Assembly (NCBI RefSeq): GCF_014235845.1
Contig: NZ_JACJUQ010000002.1
Coordinates: 124,001 to 188,000 of the forward strand
Reading direction: 5' to 3'
DNA length: 64,000 nucleotides
DNA from: Pontivivens nitratireducens
Lineage (GTDB): Bacteria > Pseudomonadota > Alphaproteobacteria > Rhodobacterales > Rhodobacteraceae
Below the pieces are notes generated by a model. That model was not told where the DNA came from. It was given only the letters and a program-made list of their open reading frames with translations, and made no database searches. Below are positions 17,646 through 26,685 of the stretch, piece after piece; the stretch's first letter is position 1, and each line of letters opens with the position of its first letter. Position numbers and translations under genes: made by a program.

Positions 17646-18500
17646 TCAGGCCCCGACGACCATTCCACCATTCGGATGCAATGTCTGCCCGGTGAAGTAG
17701 CTGCCATCCGAGGATGCGAGGAACAGGAACGCGGTCGCGACCTCCCACGGCTGGCCCGGACGGCCCATCGGTGTGCCGGAGCCGAAACCCTCGACCTGCT
17801 CCGCCGGCATCGTGCCGGGAATGAACGGTGTCCAGATCGGGCCCGGTGCGACAGAGTTCACCCTGATCCCCTTATCCGCCAGATTGGCCGCCAGCGAGCG
17901 GGTGAACGCCAGCGAGGCACCGCGCGATGTCGAATAGGCAATCAGCGATCCCATGCCTGCAAACGCGTTCACCGACGATGTGTTGACGATGGCGTCCCCC
18001 TCGCCCAGATGCGGCAGGGCGGCCTGCGTGGTGAAGAAATACGACATCACGTTGCTGTCCATCGTGCGACGCAAGGTTCCCTCATCTAGATCGGTCAGGT
18101 CCTCATTTAGCCATTGCTGGGCACAGTTGTTGATAAGGACGTTGAGCTTTCCGAATGCCTGCACGGTCTTTTCGACAGCTTCGGTCGCGTGGGATTTCTG
18201 GCCCAGATCACCGGGGATCAGGATTGCCTCTGATCCCTCAGCCTCAACCAATTCCTTGGTTTTCTCCGCGTCCTGATGCTCATCCAGATAGGCGATCGCG
18301 ATTTTTGCGCCCTCGCGCGCGAAGAGCACGGCGACCGCGCGGCCGATGCCACTGTCGCCGCCGGTAATCAGCGCGACCTTGTCCTTCAGCTTGCCCACGC
18401 CGGGATGGCGGGGGGCATAGTCCGGGGCGGGCTTCATCTTGTGCTCATCACCGGGCATGTGATCCTGCGACTGGGGGGGAATGTTCGGGGCGTCGGTCAT
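17646..18500 (-). CDS. SDR oxidoreductase, YhdG/general-stress-protein-39 type
   Basis: 284 residues. The hydrophilic N-terminal extension (MTDAPNIPPQSQDHMPG...) and the motif TGGDSGIG are typical of this stress-related SDR subgroup. The NNCAQQ block and Ser of NTSSVNAF are present. The catalytic motif, normally YxxxK, reads YSTSR: the Lys is an Arg. The C-terminal half (NSVAPGPIWTPFIPG) is well conserved. It presumably reduces or oxidises an aldehyde or alcohol with NAD(P); activity may be altered by the Arg. A consensus EcfG promoter lies 30-55 bp upstream, so it probably belongs to the general stress regulon. Confidence 0.9.
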   Translation of the reverse strand: MTDAPNIPPQSQDHMPGDEHKMKPAPDYAPRHPGVGKLKDKVALITGGDSGIGRAVAVLFAREGAKIAIAYLDEHQDAEKTKELVEAEGSEAILIPGDLGQKSHATEAVEKTVQAFGKLNVLINNCAQQWLNEDLTDLDEGTLRRTMDSNVMSYFFTTQAALPHLGEGDAIVNTSSVNAFAGMGSLIAYSTSRGASLAFTRSLAANLADKGIRVNSVAPGPIWTPFIPGTMPAEQVEGFGSGTPMGRPGQPWEVATAFLFLASSDGSYFTGQTLHPNGGMVVGA

Positions 18501-18530
18501 GAAAATCCTCGTTCGTTAAATGCCTTGGTC

Positions 18531-18555
18531 AACGGTCTGGGTGGGGAGTGGTTCC
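18531..18555 (-). promoter_or_regulatory. EcfG (general stress sigma) promoter
   Basis: The minus strand reads GGAAC (18551-18555), 16 nt, CGTT (18531-18534), the consensus recognised by the alphaproteobacterial general-stress sigma factor EcfG. It ends 30 bp before the ATG of the stress-type SDR, the right distance for its promoter. Confidence 0.75.
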
Positions 18556-18573
18556 CGCTGTTCATGCCGCGCG

Positions 18574-19398
18574 TCAGGGTGACGCGGCATGAACGTGGCG
18601 GGCGATCCGGTCCAGCGCCTCCGCGCCCTGGGGCAACGCGTCCGGCCACAGGGCGTGCATATGCATCAGACCCGGTGCGATATGTGCCGAAACCTGCACC
18701 CCCGCCGCCGCTGCCGCCCGCGTCAGGATCAGCGTGTCGTCCAGCAGGATCTCCGTGCCGACCGCCTCCACGTGCAAGGGCGGCAGGCCCCGCAAATCCG
18801 CCAGATGTGGTGAGGCTTGCGGATCGTCATCGCCCAGTTCCGGTGCCACCATCGCCCATAGAGCGGCATCCGTGGCCCCGTCATTCATCGCATCACCCTC
18901 ACGATCACGGGTAAGGCAGCTTCCCGTCCGGTCCGTGTTCGGAGAGATCAGCGCCAGGGCCCTCGCCCGCCCCGGTCGTGCCAGCGCGGCGTTCAGCGCC
19001 AGATGGCCCCCGGCACTGTCGCCGCCCAGCGCCACGGAACTGTCGAGGTCATCCAGAACCGCGAGCGCGGCGTTCAGCGGGGCGGGCCATGTGCACTCAG
19101 GCGCGCAAGGGTACGCGGGCAACAGCACCTGCACACCCCGCGATGCCAGATAAGCCGCCATCACGCGGTGAGTGTCCGGGCTGCCCAGAACGTAACCACC
19201 GCCATGAAACCACACCAAAGCCGGAGCGCTGGCGGCACCGACGCGCAATGTGTCGATCCCGCCGATCTTCGTCCAGGTGCCTGTTGACGTTTGAACGCCC
19301 GCGCGGGCGATGAAGCCCTCACGCTGCTTGGACAGGGTGTTGCCCATCGGACATGCGTCGAGATGCGCGCGCAGCGATGCCTCATCATGGGGGCGCAT
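18574..19398 (-). CDS. Alpha/beta hydrolase, hormone-sensitive-lipase family esterase
   Basis: 274 residues. HGGGYVLGS (oxyanion hole, ~residue 70) and GGDSAGGHLAL (nucleophile Ser, ~128) are the HSL-family signature; the acid is in the VGTEILLDDT region and the base His in GLMHMHALWP. No signal peptide, so a cytoplasmic carboxylesterase. ATG 19398 overlaps the last base of the upstream SDR stop (TGATG), so both are translated from one message and may act on the same substrate, for instance ester hydrolysis next to alcohol or ketone oxidation. Substrate unknown. Confidence 0.88.
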   Translation of the reverse strand: MRPHDEASLRAHLDACPMGNTLSKQREGFIARAGVQTSTGTWTKIGGIDTLRVGAASAPALVWFHGGGYVLGSPDTHRVMAAYLASRGVQVLLPAYPCAPECTWPAPLNAALAVLDDLDSSVALGGDSAGGHLALNAALARPGRARALALISPNTDRTGSCLTRDREGDAMNDGATDAALWAMVAPELGDDDPQASPHLADLRGLPPLHVEAVGTEILLDDTLILTRAAAAAGVQVSAHIAPGLMHMHALWPDALPQGAEALDRIARHVHAASP

Positions 19399-20180
19399 CA
19401 GGTTTCGATCGACCCGACGGAGCCGCCGTCCACCCGCCAGTTCGCACCGGTGACGAAGCTGGCGCGCGCCGAACATAGCAAGGCAATGACGGGGGCGACT
19501 TCCTCGGTGCGGCCACGGCGTTTCAAGTTCAGATGCGGACGCTCTTCCTCCAGGAAACTCTCGATTGCCTCATCGACGCTGACGCCCAGATCCTCGGCCC
19601 GCTTTTCCATCATTCCGTCTGTCATCGGTGTCTTGATAAAGGCCGGGGCGACGCAGTTGACCAGAACACCTTCACCGGAATGGGCGAGGCTGATGGATTT
19701 GGAAAAGCTGAGCAGCCCCGATTTCGCGACATTGTAAACAGTCTCGTCAGCATAGGGTTGGGCGACATTCTCGGACGTCACGAAAACCATGCGCCCCCAT
19801 CCGCGCGACCGCATGGCGGGGCCTACATGTCGGACCAGACGCACGGCGGACATGAAATCTATGTTCCAGGCCTCGTCCCAGTCATCGTCCGACATGGTCA
19901 TAGGATCGCCCTTGGCCCCCGTGACGCCGGCGGCATGTACGAAGATGTCGAAATCGGTTCCGACCTCCGCGATGAAATCGTCCGCCCCGGCCCTGCTCGA
20001 CAGATCGGCGGCCACGGCGCGGGCGCCCAGCGGGGCGGCTATGTCGCGAAGCTTGTCCGCGTCCAGATCGGTCAGCGTCAGATCGACACCCTCCGCCGCC
20101 AGAACTTTCGCGGTCTCATGCCCGATCCCACCGGTCGCACCGGTAATAAGGGCGCGGCGTCCGTCGATCTTCAAATCCAT
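19398..20180 (-). CDS. SDR family oxidoreductase
   Basis: 260 residues from ATG 20180 (GAGGA ~9 nt upstream). Nucleotide motif TGATGGIGHE, the HAAG block in place of NNAG, catalytic Ser in VFVTSENVA and Tyr/Lys in YNVAKSG, so a complete classical SDR. An Asp after the second strand (LTDLDADK) suggests NAD rather than NADP. It forms a two-gene unit with the esterase. The product resembles 3-oxoacyl-reductase-like or gluconate-dehydrogenase-like SDRs, but the substrate is not evident. Confidence 0.88.
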   Translation of the reverse strand: MDLKIDGRRALITGATGGIGHETAKVLAAEGVDLTLTDLDADKLRDIAAPLGARAVAADLSSRAGADDFIAEVGTDFDIFVHAAGVTGAKGDPMTMSDDDWDEAWNIDFMSAVRLVRHVGPAMRSRGWGRMVFVTSENVAQPYADETVYNVAKSGLLSFSKSISLAHSGEGVLVNCVAPAFIKTPMTDGMMEKRAEDLGVSVDEAIESFLEEERPHLNLKRRGRTEEVAPVIALLCSARASFVTGANWRVDGGSVGSIET

Positions 20181-20796
20181 GTCTGCAATCCTCAAGTCAC
20201 TGAAATCTGTTGCGCTAAAACGTACAGAACAATCACTCAGACACCTGACGGTTCCGTGCCGTAATGTCGCGGGGCGATGAATACAGATGAAGAGCACAAG
20301 CGCGGCACCCTCATTCCGGGTGACAACCACGCCTGCGATATGACCGTCTGGAAACGCGATGTGCGGATCGCTGCGCCCACGCCCCAAGGGCCATTGCCAA
20401 GGTAGGCAAAGTTGAAATGGGCGGCGATTCCACGTGCTGTCAGGCCAGGGATTTGAGATGTGAAATGCAGACGCGCAATCAGGCGCAGACCGACAGTCGG
20501 CCTCCAGAATAAACCATTGTTAACGATTTGAAATTTCTTGAATACCTACGGATTTTTCGACGTTAGGGGCATTCGCAAATACCGATCACCGAATGGTTAT
20601 GTCGGTTATTTTGCTAGCCCGGGCAGGATTCTGAATTTGCAGACAAAAGATGAAATTTTTTTTGAATTCCGGCAGTTAGATAAAATTTGTCTTGCCCGGA
20701 AGAACAAATTTTAGGTACTTTGCGCAAAGCAACAGGCGGGTTTTGGCAGCTTGCCACGCGAACACGTCACAGTAATGAGTTTACGGAGAATTTGTC
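20181..20796. other. AT-rich intergenic region upstream of the adhesin
   Basis: 616 bases without a convincing gene. From about 20510 it becomes markedly AT-rich and holds a repeated TGAAATTT...TTGAAT motif (20529-20543 and 20651-20668) and a perfect 10-bp inverted repeat (listed separately). The adhesin ribosome site GGAG lies ~8 nt before ATG 20797. Probably an extended regulatory region for the adhesin. Confidence 0.5.
20681..20713. promoter_or_regulatory. 10-bp perfect inverted repeat upstream of adhesin
   Basis: TAAAATTTGT at 20681-20690 is the exact reverse complement of ACAAATTTTA at 20704-20713, with 13 bp between. Half-site centres are 23 bp, about two helical turns, apart and the pair lies ~85 bp before the start codon, fitting a dimeric regulator operator or a promoter-proximal hairpin. 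Confidence 0.45.
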
Positions 20797-23700
20797 ATGG
20801 CCACACCCGCTGAACCGGTAATCCTGGGTTTCTTCTCCGACACGGGGACTAGTGGCGATAACGTCACCGCTTCACGGACGTTGACGTTCTACGGAACGGG
20901 AACGCCGGGCGCATCTCTTGAGATTATGGATTCTGGTCCAGACGGAATAAGTGGTGTGGGAACCCTTGGGTATATCGGATCGATCCCGGCCAACGGAGAA
21001 TGGAGCGTTACCGTCGGGCAGGGGGGCGACTATCCCCAGGGGTCCGATGGCGTGCTGGTCGATGGTACATATTACGTACAAGCCGGATCGCGCGACGGGC
21101 CGGATGCCTCATCCCGAGGACCGGCGCTTGTCCTGACCGTGGATGGCCCGGAAATGTCTGCGGTTGATCTGGCGGCGGGCTCCGATACCGGAAGCAGCTC
21201 GAGCGACAATTACACCGCCGACAGAACCCCGACCGTAGAATTCACCGCCGGTCTGGGTGACACGCTGGAAATCGACTGGGATGACGGGCGCGGTTTCGTG
21301 GCGGCGGGAACCGGCACAGGCGCATCGCAGACGGTAACCATCGATCAGGCGTATCCTGTAAGTTCCCCCAACACGGAGAAAACCATTCAGGTCCGTGCAA
21401 CCAAGGAAGGCGTCAGCACGACCGAGCAGATCGAAATCACCCTTGATCGGGAGACGAACCGCCCCACCTGGCAGCTGGCGACTGATTCCGACAGCGGCAA
21501 TTCCAACAATGATGGGGTCACGCGTGTCGCGCAGCCCACCATCATCGGCACGGCGGAGGCTGGCGCAACGATCGAGATCCGATTGACCAATGGTTCCGGC
21601 CCGGCGTTGGCCAGCACCGTTGTCAACGGGGATGGAACCTATGAGGTACAGTTGCCCGGTGCGCTGGACGATGGAACATATCCGCTATCGATCCGCGCTC
21701 AAGATCTTGCCGGCAATTCTTTCCAGTCGAATTCGGCAGGATTTACCATCGACACGACGACCGCGACCCCCAGTATCAGCGGGTTTGACAACGATACCGG
21801 CGCGGCGGATCAGATCACGACGGATGCCACGCCGCGATTCTTCGGCACGGCGGAGGCTGGTTCCACGGTCGAGATCTTCGTCGATGGCGTCTCGGCCGGA
21901 ACGGTGAGTGCAAACAATTCCGGAGATTGGTTCTTCCAATCAGGTACGCTTGCGGCTGACGACTATGTCGTAACCGTGCAGGCGACCGATATCGCCGGCA
22001 ACGTGTCCTCATTGTCGAGCGGATATGACATAAGCATTATTCCTTCGGTAACCGAAACGCCCGTCGTCACCGGTATCAGCAACGACAGTGGTACGGATGA
22101 TGACGGCATCACCAACGATCCCACACTGACGGTCAATGGAACGGCGGCTGCGAATTCATCCGTGCAGATCCTGTTGGACGGCACGGTCGTCCAGACGGTT
22201 TCTGCGAACGCTTCCGGTAACTGGTCGGCCGCCCTGCCATCGGCTCTGGCGAATGGAAACTACGAGATCACCGCCATTGCCCAAAGTTCGGGGCTGAACC
22301 CTTCGGCTGAATCTGCTGTATTCGACGTCGAGGTGGACACGGTCGCCCCCCAGATTCCCACTCTCGACCTTCGGGCGACCTCCGATACCGGGCGGAATAC
22401 CGCAGACGAGATTACCAACGGCTCCTCAATTCGGTTCGATATCACAGGCGAACCCAATTCCACTATGGAATTCCTCAAGAATGGTAGGGACCCATTTGTG
22501 TTGGTGCCCACTTCGACCGGTGACTCGATTTTAACAGCCCAATATTCCGAGGGCACGGCTACATATTCCGTCCGATCAACGGATGCGGCCGGAAACGTGA
22601 CCCTTAGCGAAGGGCTGACTGTCACCATTGATCGAACGCCACCCAACGCGCCCGTGATCGAAGGATACACGGACAATACCATCATCGGTGAGTCTGGCGC
22701 GGTGGCGTCCCGCTCCGTCACACTCACCGGCACATCCGAACCGGACGCTTTGGTGAGCGTCGTGGATGCGGACAACATCCTCTACGCTCAGGCCATAGCC
22801 GATTCCGAGGGCAACTGGTCCGCCACTGGCGGGGATTTGGCCGACGATACGTATCTGTTCAGCGCCCGGGCCGAGGATCTGGCCGGGAACATTTCCGAAC
22901 TTGGGGATGCGACGAGCGTAACGCTGCGGCTCGATCAGACGAATTCACCGATCATCACCGGAATTGCGCAGGACACGAACGGGGCGGATGGCGTGACCAG
23001 CGACAACACGCTGATCGTGTCTGGTACGGCAACCGCAAACGCCACGGTCGAGGTCTTCCTCGGGGGGGTCTCCCTCGGAACCGTCGTGGCGGGCGAGGCG
23101 GGGGCATGGTCCTTCGACTATACCGGCACCACGTTGAGCGATGACGATTATGTCTTCACCGCCACGGCGCGGGATGCCGATGAACTGGTGTCCGAGGTCT
23201 CCGATCCCTTCGACGTTACGGTGGACACGACTGCGCCCGTGCCCCCGACCATCGACCTGGTCACGGCATCCGACAGCGGCGATGGCACCGACAATCTTAC
23301 CAATGATGCCACCCCCACTCTGTCCGGCGCGGGCAATGCAGGCGACACCATCGAGATCTTCGACGGGACGACCTCGCTGGGAACGAGCGTGGTTGCGCCG
23401 AACGGCATTTGGTCCTTCACCCCACTCGCTGCGTTGAGCGAGGGGACGAAGAGCTTTACCGCCGTCGCCACCGACACGGCGGGCAATGTCAGCGCGGCCT
23501 CTGCCGTGCTGTCGGTCGAAATCGACGTGACACCGCCGGCAAACCCGGTCGTGACCGGCATATCCGATGATACCGGAATTGACGGGGACGGCGTGACCTC
23601 GGACGGGGTATTGGTCGTATTCGGTACGGCCGATCCGCTGACCGAAATCAGAGTGGTCATGTCAACGCCGAGCGGTTCTTTCTGGGGCGTCACCACTGCG

Positions 23701-26673
23701 GATGCGTCTGGAAACTGGTCCCATGACTTTGCCAGCACGATGCTCGAAGGTGAAGTTCTGGTGATTGACGAAGGGCTTACCCAGATCGACGTCACCAGTT
23801 TCGACCTCGCGGGCAACTCCTCCATTTCCGAGACTTTCACCGTCACGCGCGACGCCACGCCGCCGAATGCCCCCACCGTTGCGCTGGATAGTGCCAGCAA
23901 CAGCGGCTCTTCGCAGGATTTGATCACCAACAACACGACGCCGCTTCTGCAAGGTGAAGCGGACGCTGGCACCCGCATCGAAATCCGTCAGGGTGAGGCC
24001 CTGCTGGGTTCCGTCGAGGCGGATGAGAACGGTGCTTGGACGTTCAGGACCCCCGAACTGTCCTCCGGCACCCACAGCTTCGACGTCGTGGCGGTGGATC
24101 TTGCTGGAAACACCTCCACCACGGCTGCTTTGGAAATCGAGATCGACACCACCGGGACGGAGGTTCCGCTCCTCGATCTGGACGTGAATTCCGATACTGG
24201 GGCCTCCACATCCGACAACGTCACCAATGAAAACCAGATCACTCTGACAGCCACGGTTGCCGGTGCGCAGAATGTAAGGTTCCTCGCCGGTGAGACGGAG
24301 CTGGGCTTCGGCGTCGAGGGACCGGCAGGCGTGTGGACCCTGACCACGGACGCGCTGGCTGACGGCGTATACTCCATCACGGCGGAATCGAGCGATGTCG
24401 CGGCGAATTTGGTGACATCCGCGCCCATGGAAGTCACCATCGACACCTTGCGCCCTGACATGCCGACCATCGCATTGGACGCGGGCAGCGACACCGGCGA
24501 GGACGACAACATCACGTCGGACGCCACCCCGACATTCAGCGGCACGGCGGAGGCTGGCAGCGTTGTCACTCTGCTGGCGCGGTCCGGCGGGGAAGGCGAG
24601 ATCCAGCCACGGGCGCCTTTGCCGATGCTGGAACTTGGTGAGGTCGAGGCGGACGGTTCAGGTGAGTGGAGCATCACCTCCTCCGACCTGCCGGATGGCG
24701 ATTACACGATCTTTGCCGTGTCCACCGATCTGGCGGGCAACGCCATATCCAGTGAAGAGGTTTCGGTGACGATCGAAACGGTCGCACCGACTGCGCCCAC
24801 GATCGATCTGAACCCGATTGCCGATGCGGGCGCGTTCTCTGACGATAATATCACCAGCGTAACCGTTCTGGGGCTGAGCGGGACCAGCGACCCGAACACA
24901 ACCATTCTGATCTTCGACGGCGACGTTCAGGTCGGCTCCGTTCCGGTCGGTGTGTCCGGCACCTGGACCTTTGCGTATTCCGAGGTCGAGGAAGGATCCC
25001 GTGTTCTGACCGCACGGGCCGTGGATGTGGCAGGCAACAGCGCGACGTCCAGCGAATTGACGGTCACTGTGGACCTCACACCCCCGACGGTGCCGACCCT
25101 GCGTCTGGATGCGCAAAGCGACAGCGGTGCCGACAATTCCGACAACCTGACCAACGATACGACACCGACATTCTCCGGCACGGCCGAGGCGGGAACGACC
25201 GTCGTCGTTACCGTGACCAACCTGATGTCGAAGACTGCTATCGAACTGGAGCCGGTTGTCGTCGGAGAGGACGGCACCTGGTCCGTCACCGTTGACGAGG
25301 AGCTTGTCAGCGGACCCTACGACATTTCTGTCACGTCGACCGATATCGCGGGCAATATCGTGTTCGGCGATTCCATCGCCATGGAAATCGACCTGACTGC
25401 GCCCGACGCACCGAGCATCATGTTTCTTTCGGAGGATACAGGCCTCGACGGTGACGGAATCACCAGCGATGACACACCCACCCTGAGCGGCACCGCCCTG
25501 GAAGGGGAGGTGGTGACGATCCTGCGCAATGGTGTGGTCGTCGGCACGGTTGCCAGCATTGCGGGACAGTGGACCTTCACCTCCGCCGCGCTGGCGGATG
25601 GCGACTATACCTTCACCGCGACGGCAACGGATGCGGCCGGCAATATCTCGACCGTGTCCGACGAGATCGCCATCACCGTGGATACGCAAGCAGCCGCTGC
25701 GCTGACGCTCGACAACTCCAGCGTCGATGAGAATGCCGAAGGCGGTACGCTGGTCGGCACGGTGCAGACCAGTGAAGCGGTCGAGCTGACACTGACCGAC
25801 GATGCCGACGGGCGCTTCGTTCTGAGCGGGTCCGATCTGCTTGTCGTGGAGGGGGCCACGCTCGATTACGAGGAACAAGTCAGCCGCGACGTTATCGTGC
25901 AGGCCACCGATCAGGCAGGCAACGTGACCGTCACCACACTGACGGTGCAGCTCAATGATATCGAGGAGACATTCGGCGGCGAAGCTGGACCCGAGTTGAT
26001 CTATGGCGATGCCGGCGACAACACGATCAATGCAGGCGATGGCGACGATACCATCTTCGGCGGGGCAGGCGATGACACGATCGACGGCGGCACCGGCAAT
26101 GACTCCATCAATGGCGGTGAGGGGAACGATGCTCTCGGCGATGCCTTCGGCAACGACACGATGGATGGCGGGGCCGGGGACGACTTCCTGTACATGGTCA
26201 GCGGCGACAACGAACTGTACGGCGGTGAGGGTGACGATCTGCTGATCGGCGGCTACGACACCGACAACATGCAGGGCGGTGCCGGCAATGATGTGCTGCG
26301 CGGTGATATCTCGACCTTCCTGTCCGGCAACGACACGTTGCGCGGGGGTGAAGGCGACGACCTGCTGGAGGGCGGTGGCGGTTCCGATCAGTTCATCTTC
26401 ACCACGGGCGACGGCAACGACACGATCGGCATGCTGGATATTGATACCGCCGCCCGTACCGCGATTGTGAGCGGTGCCGATTTCGACAGCGGAGTGGACC
26501 AGATTCTCCTCATCGGATTCGGCTACGCAGATGCGGCGGAGGCGTTCAGTCACGTCTTCGACGTGGACGGCGTCGCGACCTTCGACGATCAGGGCACGAC
26601 GATCACCTTCGCAGGGCTGACTGCGGCCGATCTCAGCGTGGATGACTTCGCAGATGACTTCTTTCTTACCTAA
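20797..26673 (+). CDS. Giant RTX adhesin with Ig-like repeats
   Basis: 1958 residues, highly acidic, no Sec signal, as expected for a type I secretion substrate. I count 16 tandem bacterial Ig-like repeats of ~90-110 residues (to ~1630), each with variants of SDTG..D.ITND.TPTLSGTAEAG and ending in a V-ID strand. One cadherin-like segment follows (LDNSSVDENAEGGTLVGTV, ~1640-1725). Residues ~1728-1870 are calcium-binding RTX nonapeptides (GGxGxDxxx type, e.g. GGAGDDTIDGGTGNDSINGG). The last ~80 residues carry the uncleaved secretion signal region, ending DDFADDFFLT. The likely role is calcium-stiffened surface adhesion or biofilm formation. No ABC/MFP secretion genes are adjacent, so export must use a system elsewhere. 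Confidence 0.93.
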   Translation: MATPAEPVILGFFSDTGTSGDNVTASRTLTFYGTGTPGASLEIMDSGPDGISGVGTLGYIGSIPANGEWSVTVGQGGDYPQGSDGVLVDGTYYVQAGSRDGPDASSRGPALVLTVDGPEMSAVDLAAGSDTGSSSSDNYTADRTPTVEFTAGLGDTLEIDWDDGRGFVAAGTGTGASQTVTIDQAYPVSSPNTEKTIQVRATKEGVSTTEQIEITLDRETNRPTWQLATDSDSGNSNNDGVTRVAQPTIIGTAEAGATIEIRLTNGSGPALASTVVNGDGTYEVQLPGALDDGTYPLSIRAQDLAGNSFQSNSAGFTIDTTTATPSISGFDNDTGAADQITTDATPRFFGTAEAGSTVEIFVDGVSAGTVSANNSGDWFFQSGTLAADDYVVTVQATDIAGNVSSLSSGYDISIIPSVTETPVVTGISNDSGTDDDGITNDPTLTVNGTAAANSSVQILLDGTVVQTVSANASGNWSAALPSALANGNYEITAIAQSSGLNPSAESAVFDVEVDTVAPQIPTLDLRATSDTGRNTADEITNGSSIRFDITGEPNSTMEFLKNGRDPFVLVPTSTGDSILTAQYSEGTATYSVRSTDAAGNVTLSEGLTVTIDRTPPNAPVIEGYTDNTIIGESGAVASRSVTLTGTSEPDALVSVVDADNILYAQAIADSEGNWSATGGDLADDTYLFSARAEDLAGNISELGDATSVTLRLDQTNSPIITGIAQDTNGADGVTSDNTLIVSGTATANATVEVFLGGVSLGTVVAGEAGAWSFDYTGTTLSDDDYVFTATARDADELVSEVSDPFDVTVDTTAPVPPTIDLVTASDSGDGTDNLTNDATPTLSGAGNAGDTIEIFDGTTSLGTSVVAPNGIWSFTPLAALSEGTKSFTAVATDTAGNVSAASAVLSVEIDVTPPANPVVTGISDDTGIDGDGVTSDGVLVVFGTADPLTEIRVVMSTPSGSFWGVTTADASGNWSHDFASTMLEGEVLVIDEGLTQIDVTSFDLAGNSSISETFTVTRDATPPNAPTVALDSASNSGSSQDLITNNTTPLLQGEADAGTRIEIRQGEALLGSVEADENGAWTFRTPELSSGTHSFDVVAVDLAGNTSTTAALEIEIDTTGTEVPLLDLDVNSDTGASTSDNVTNENQITLTATVAGAQNVRFLAGETELGFGVEGPAGVWTLTTDALADGVYSITAESSDVAANLVTSAPMEVTIDTLRPDMPTIALDAGSDTGEDDNITSDATPTFSGTAEAGSVVTLLARSGGEGEIQPRAPLPMLELGEVEADGSGEWSITSSDLPDGDYTIFAVSTDLAGNAISSEEVSVTIETVAPTAPTIDLNPIADAGAFSDDNITSVTVLGLSGTSDPNTTILIFDGDVQVGSVPVGVSGTWTFAYSEVEEGSRVLTARAVDVAGNSATSSELTVTVDLTPPTVPTLRLDAQSDSGADNSDNLTNDTTPTFSGTAEAGTTVVVTVTNLMSKTAIELEPVVVGEDGTWSVTVDEELVSGPYDISVTSTDIAGNIVFGDSIAMEIDLTAPDAPSIMFLSEDTGLDGDGITSDDTPTLSGTALEGEVVTILRNGVVVGTVASIAGQWTFTSAALADGDYTFTATATDAAGNISTVSDEIAITVDTQAAAALTLDNSSVDENAEGGTLVGTVQTSEAVELTLTDDADGRFVLSGSDLLVVEGATLDYEEQVSRDVIVQATDQAGNVTVTTLTVQLNDIEETFGGEAGPELIYGDAGDNTINAGDGDDTIFGGAGDDTIDGGTGNDSINGGEGNDALGDAFGNDTMDGGAGDDFLYMVSGDNELYGGEGDDLLIGGYDTDNMQGGAGNDVLRGDISTFLSGNDTLRGGEGDDLLEGGGGSDQFIFTTGDGNDTIGMLDIDTAARTAIVSGADFDSGVDQILLIGFGYADAAEAFSHVFDVDGVATFDDQGTTITFAGLTAADLSVDDFADDFFLT

Positions 26674-26685
26674 AGGATACTGACC

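Noticed and set aside
16434-18089. 551-codon plus-strand frame over the glucosidase and SDR
   Set aside because: Antisense to two conserved enzymes and without domains of its own.
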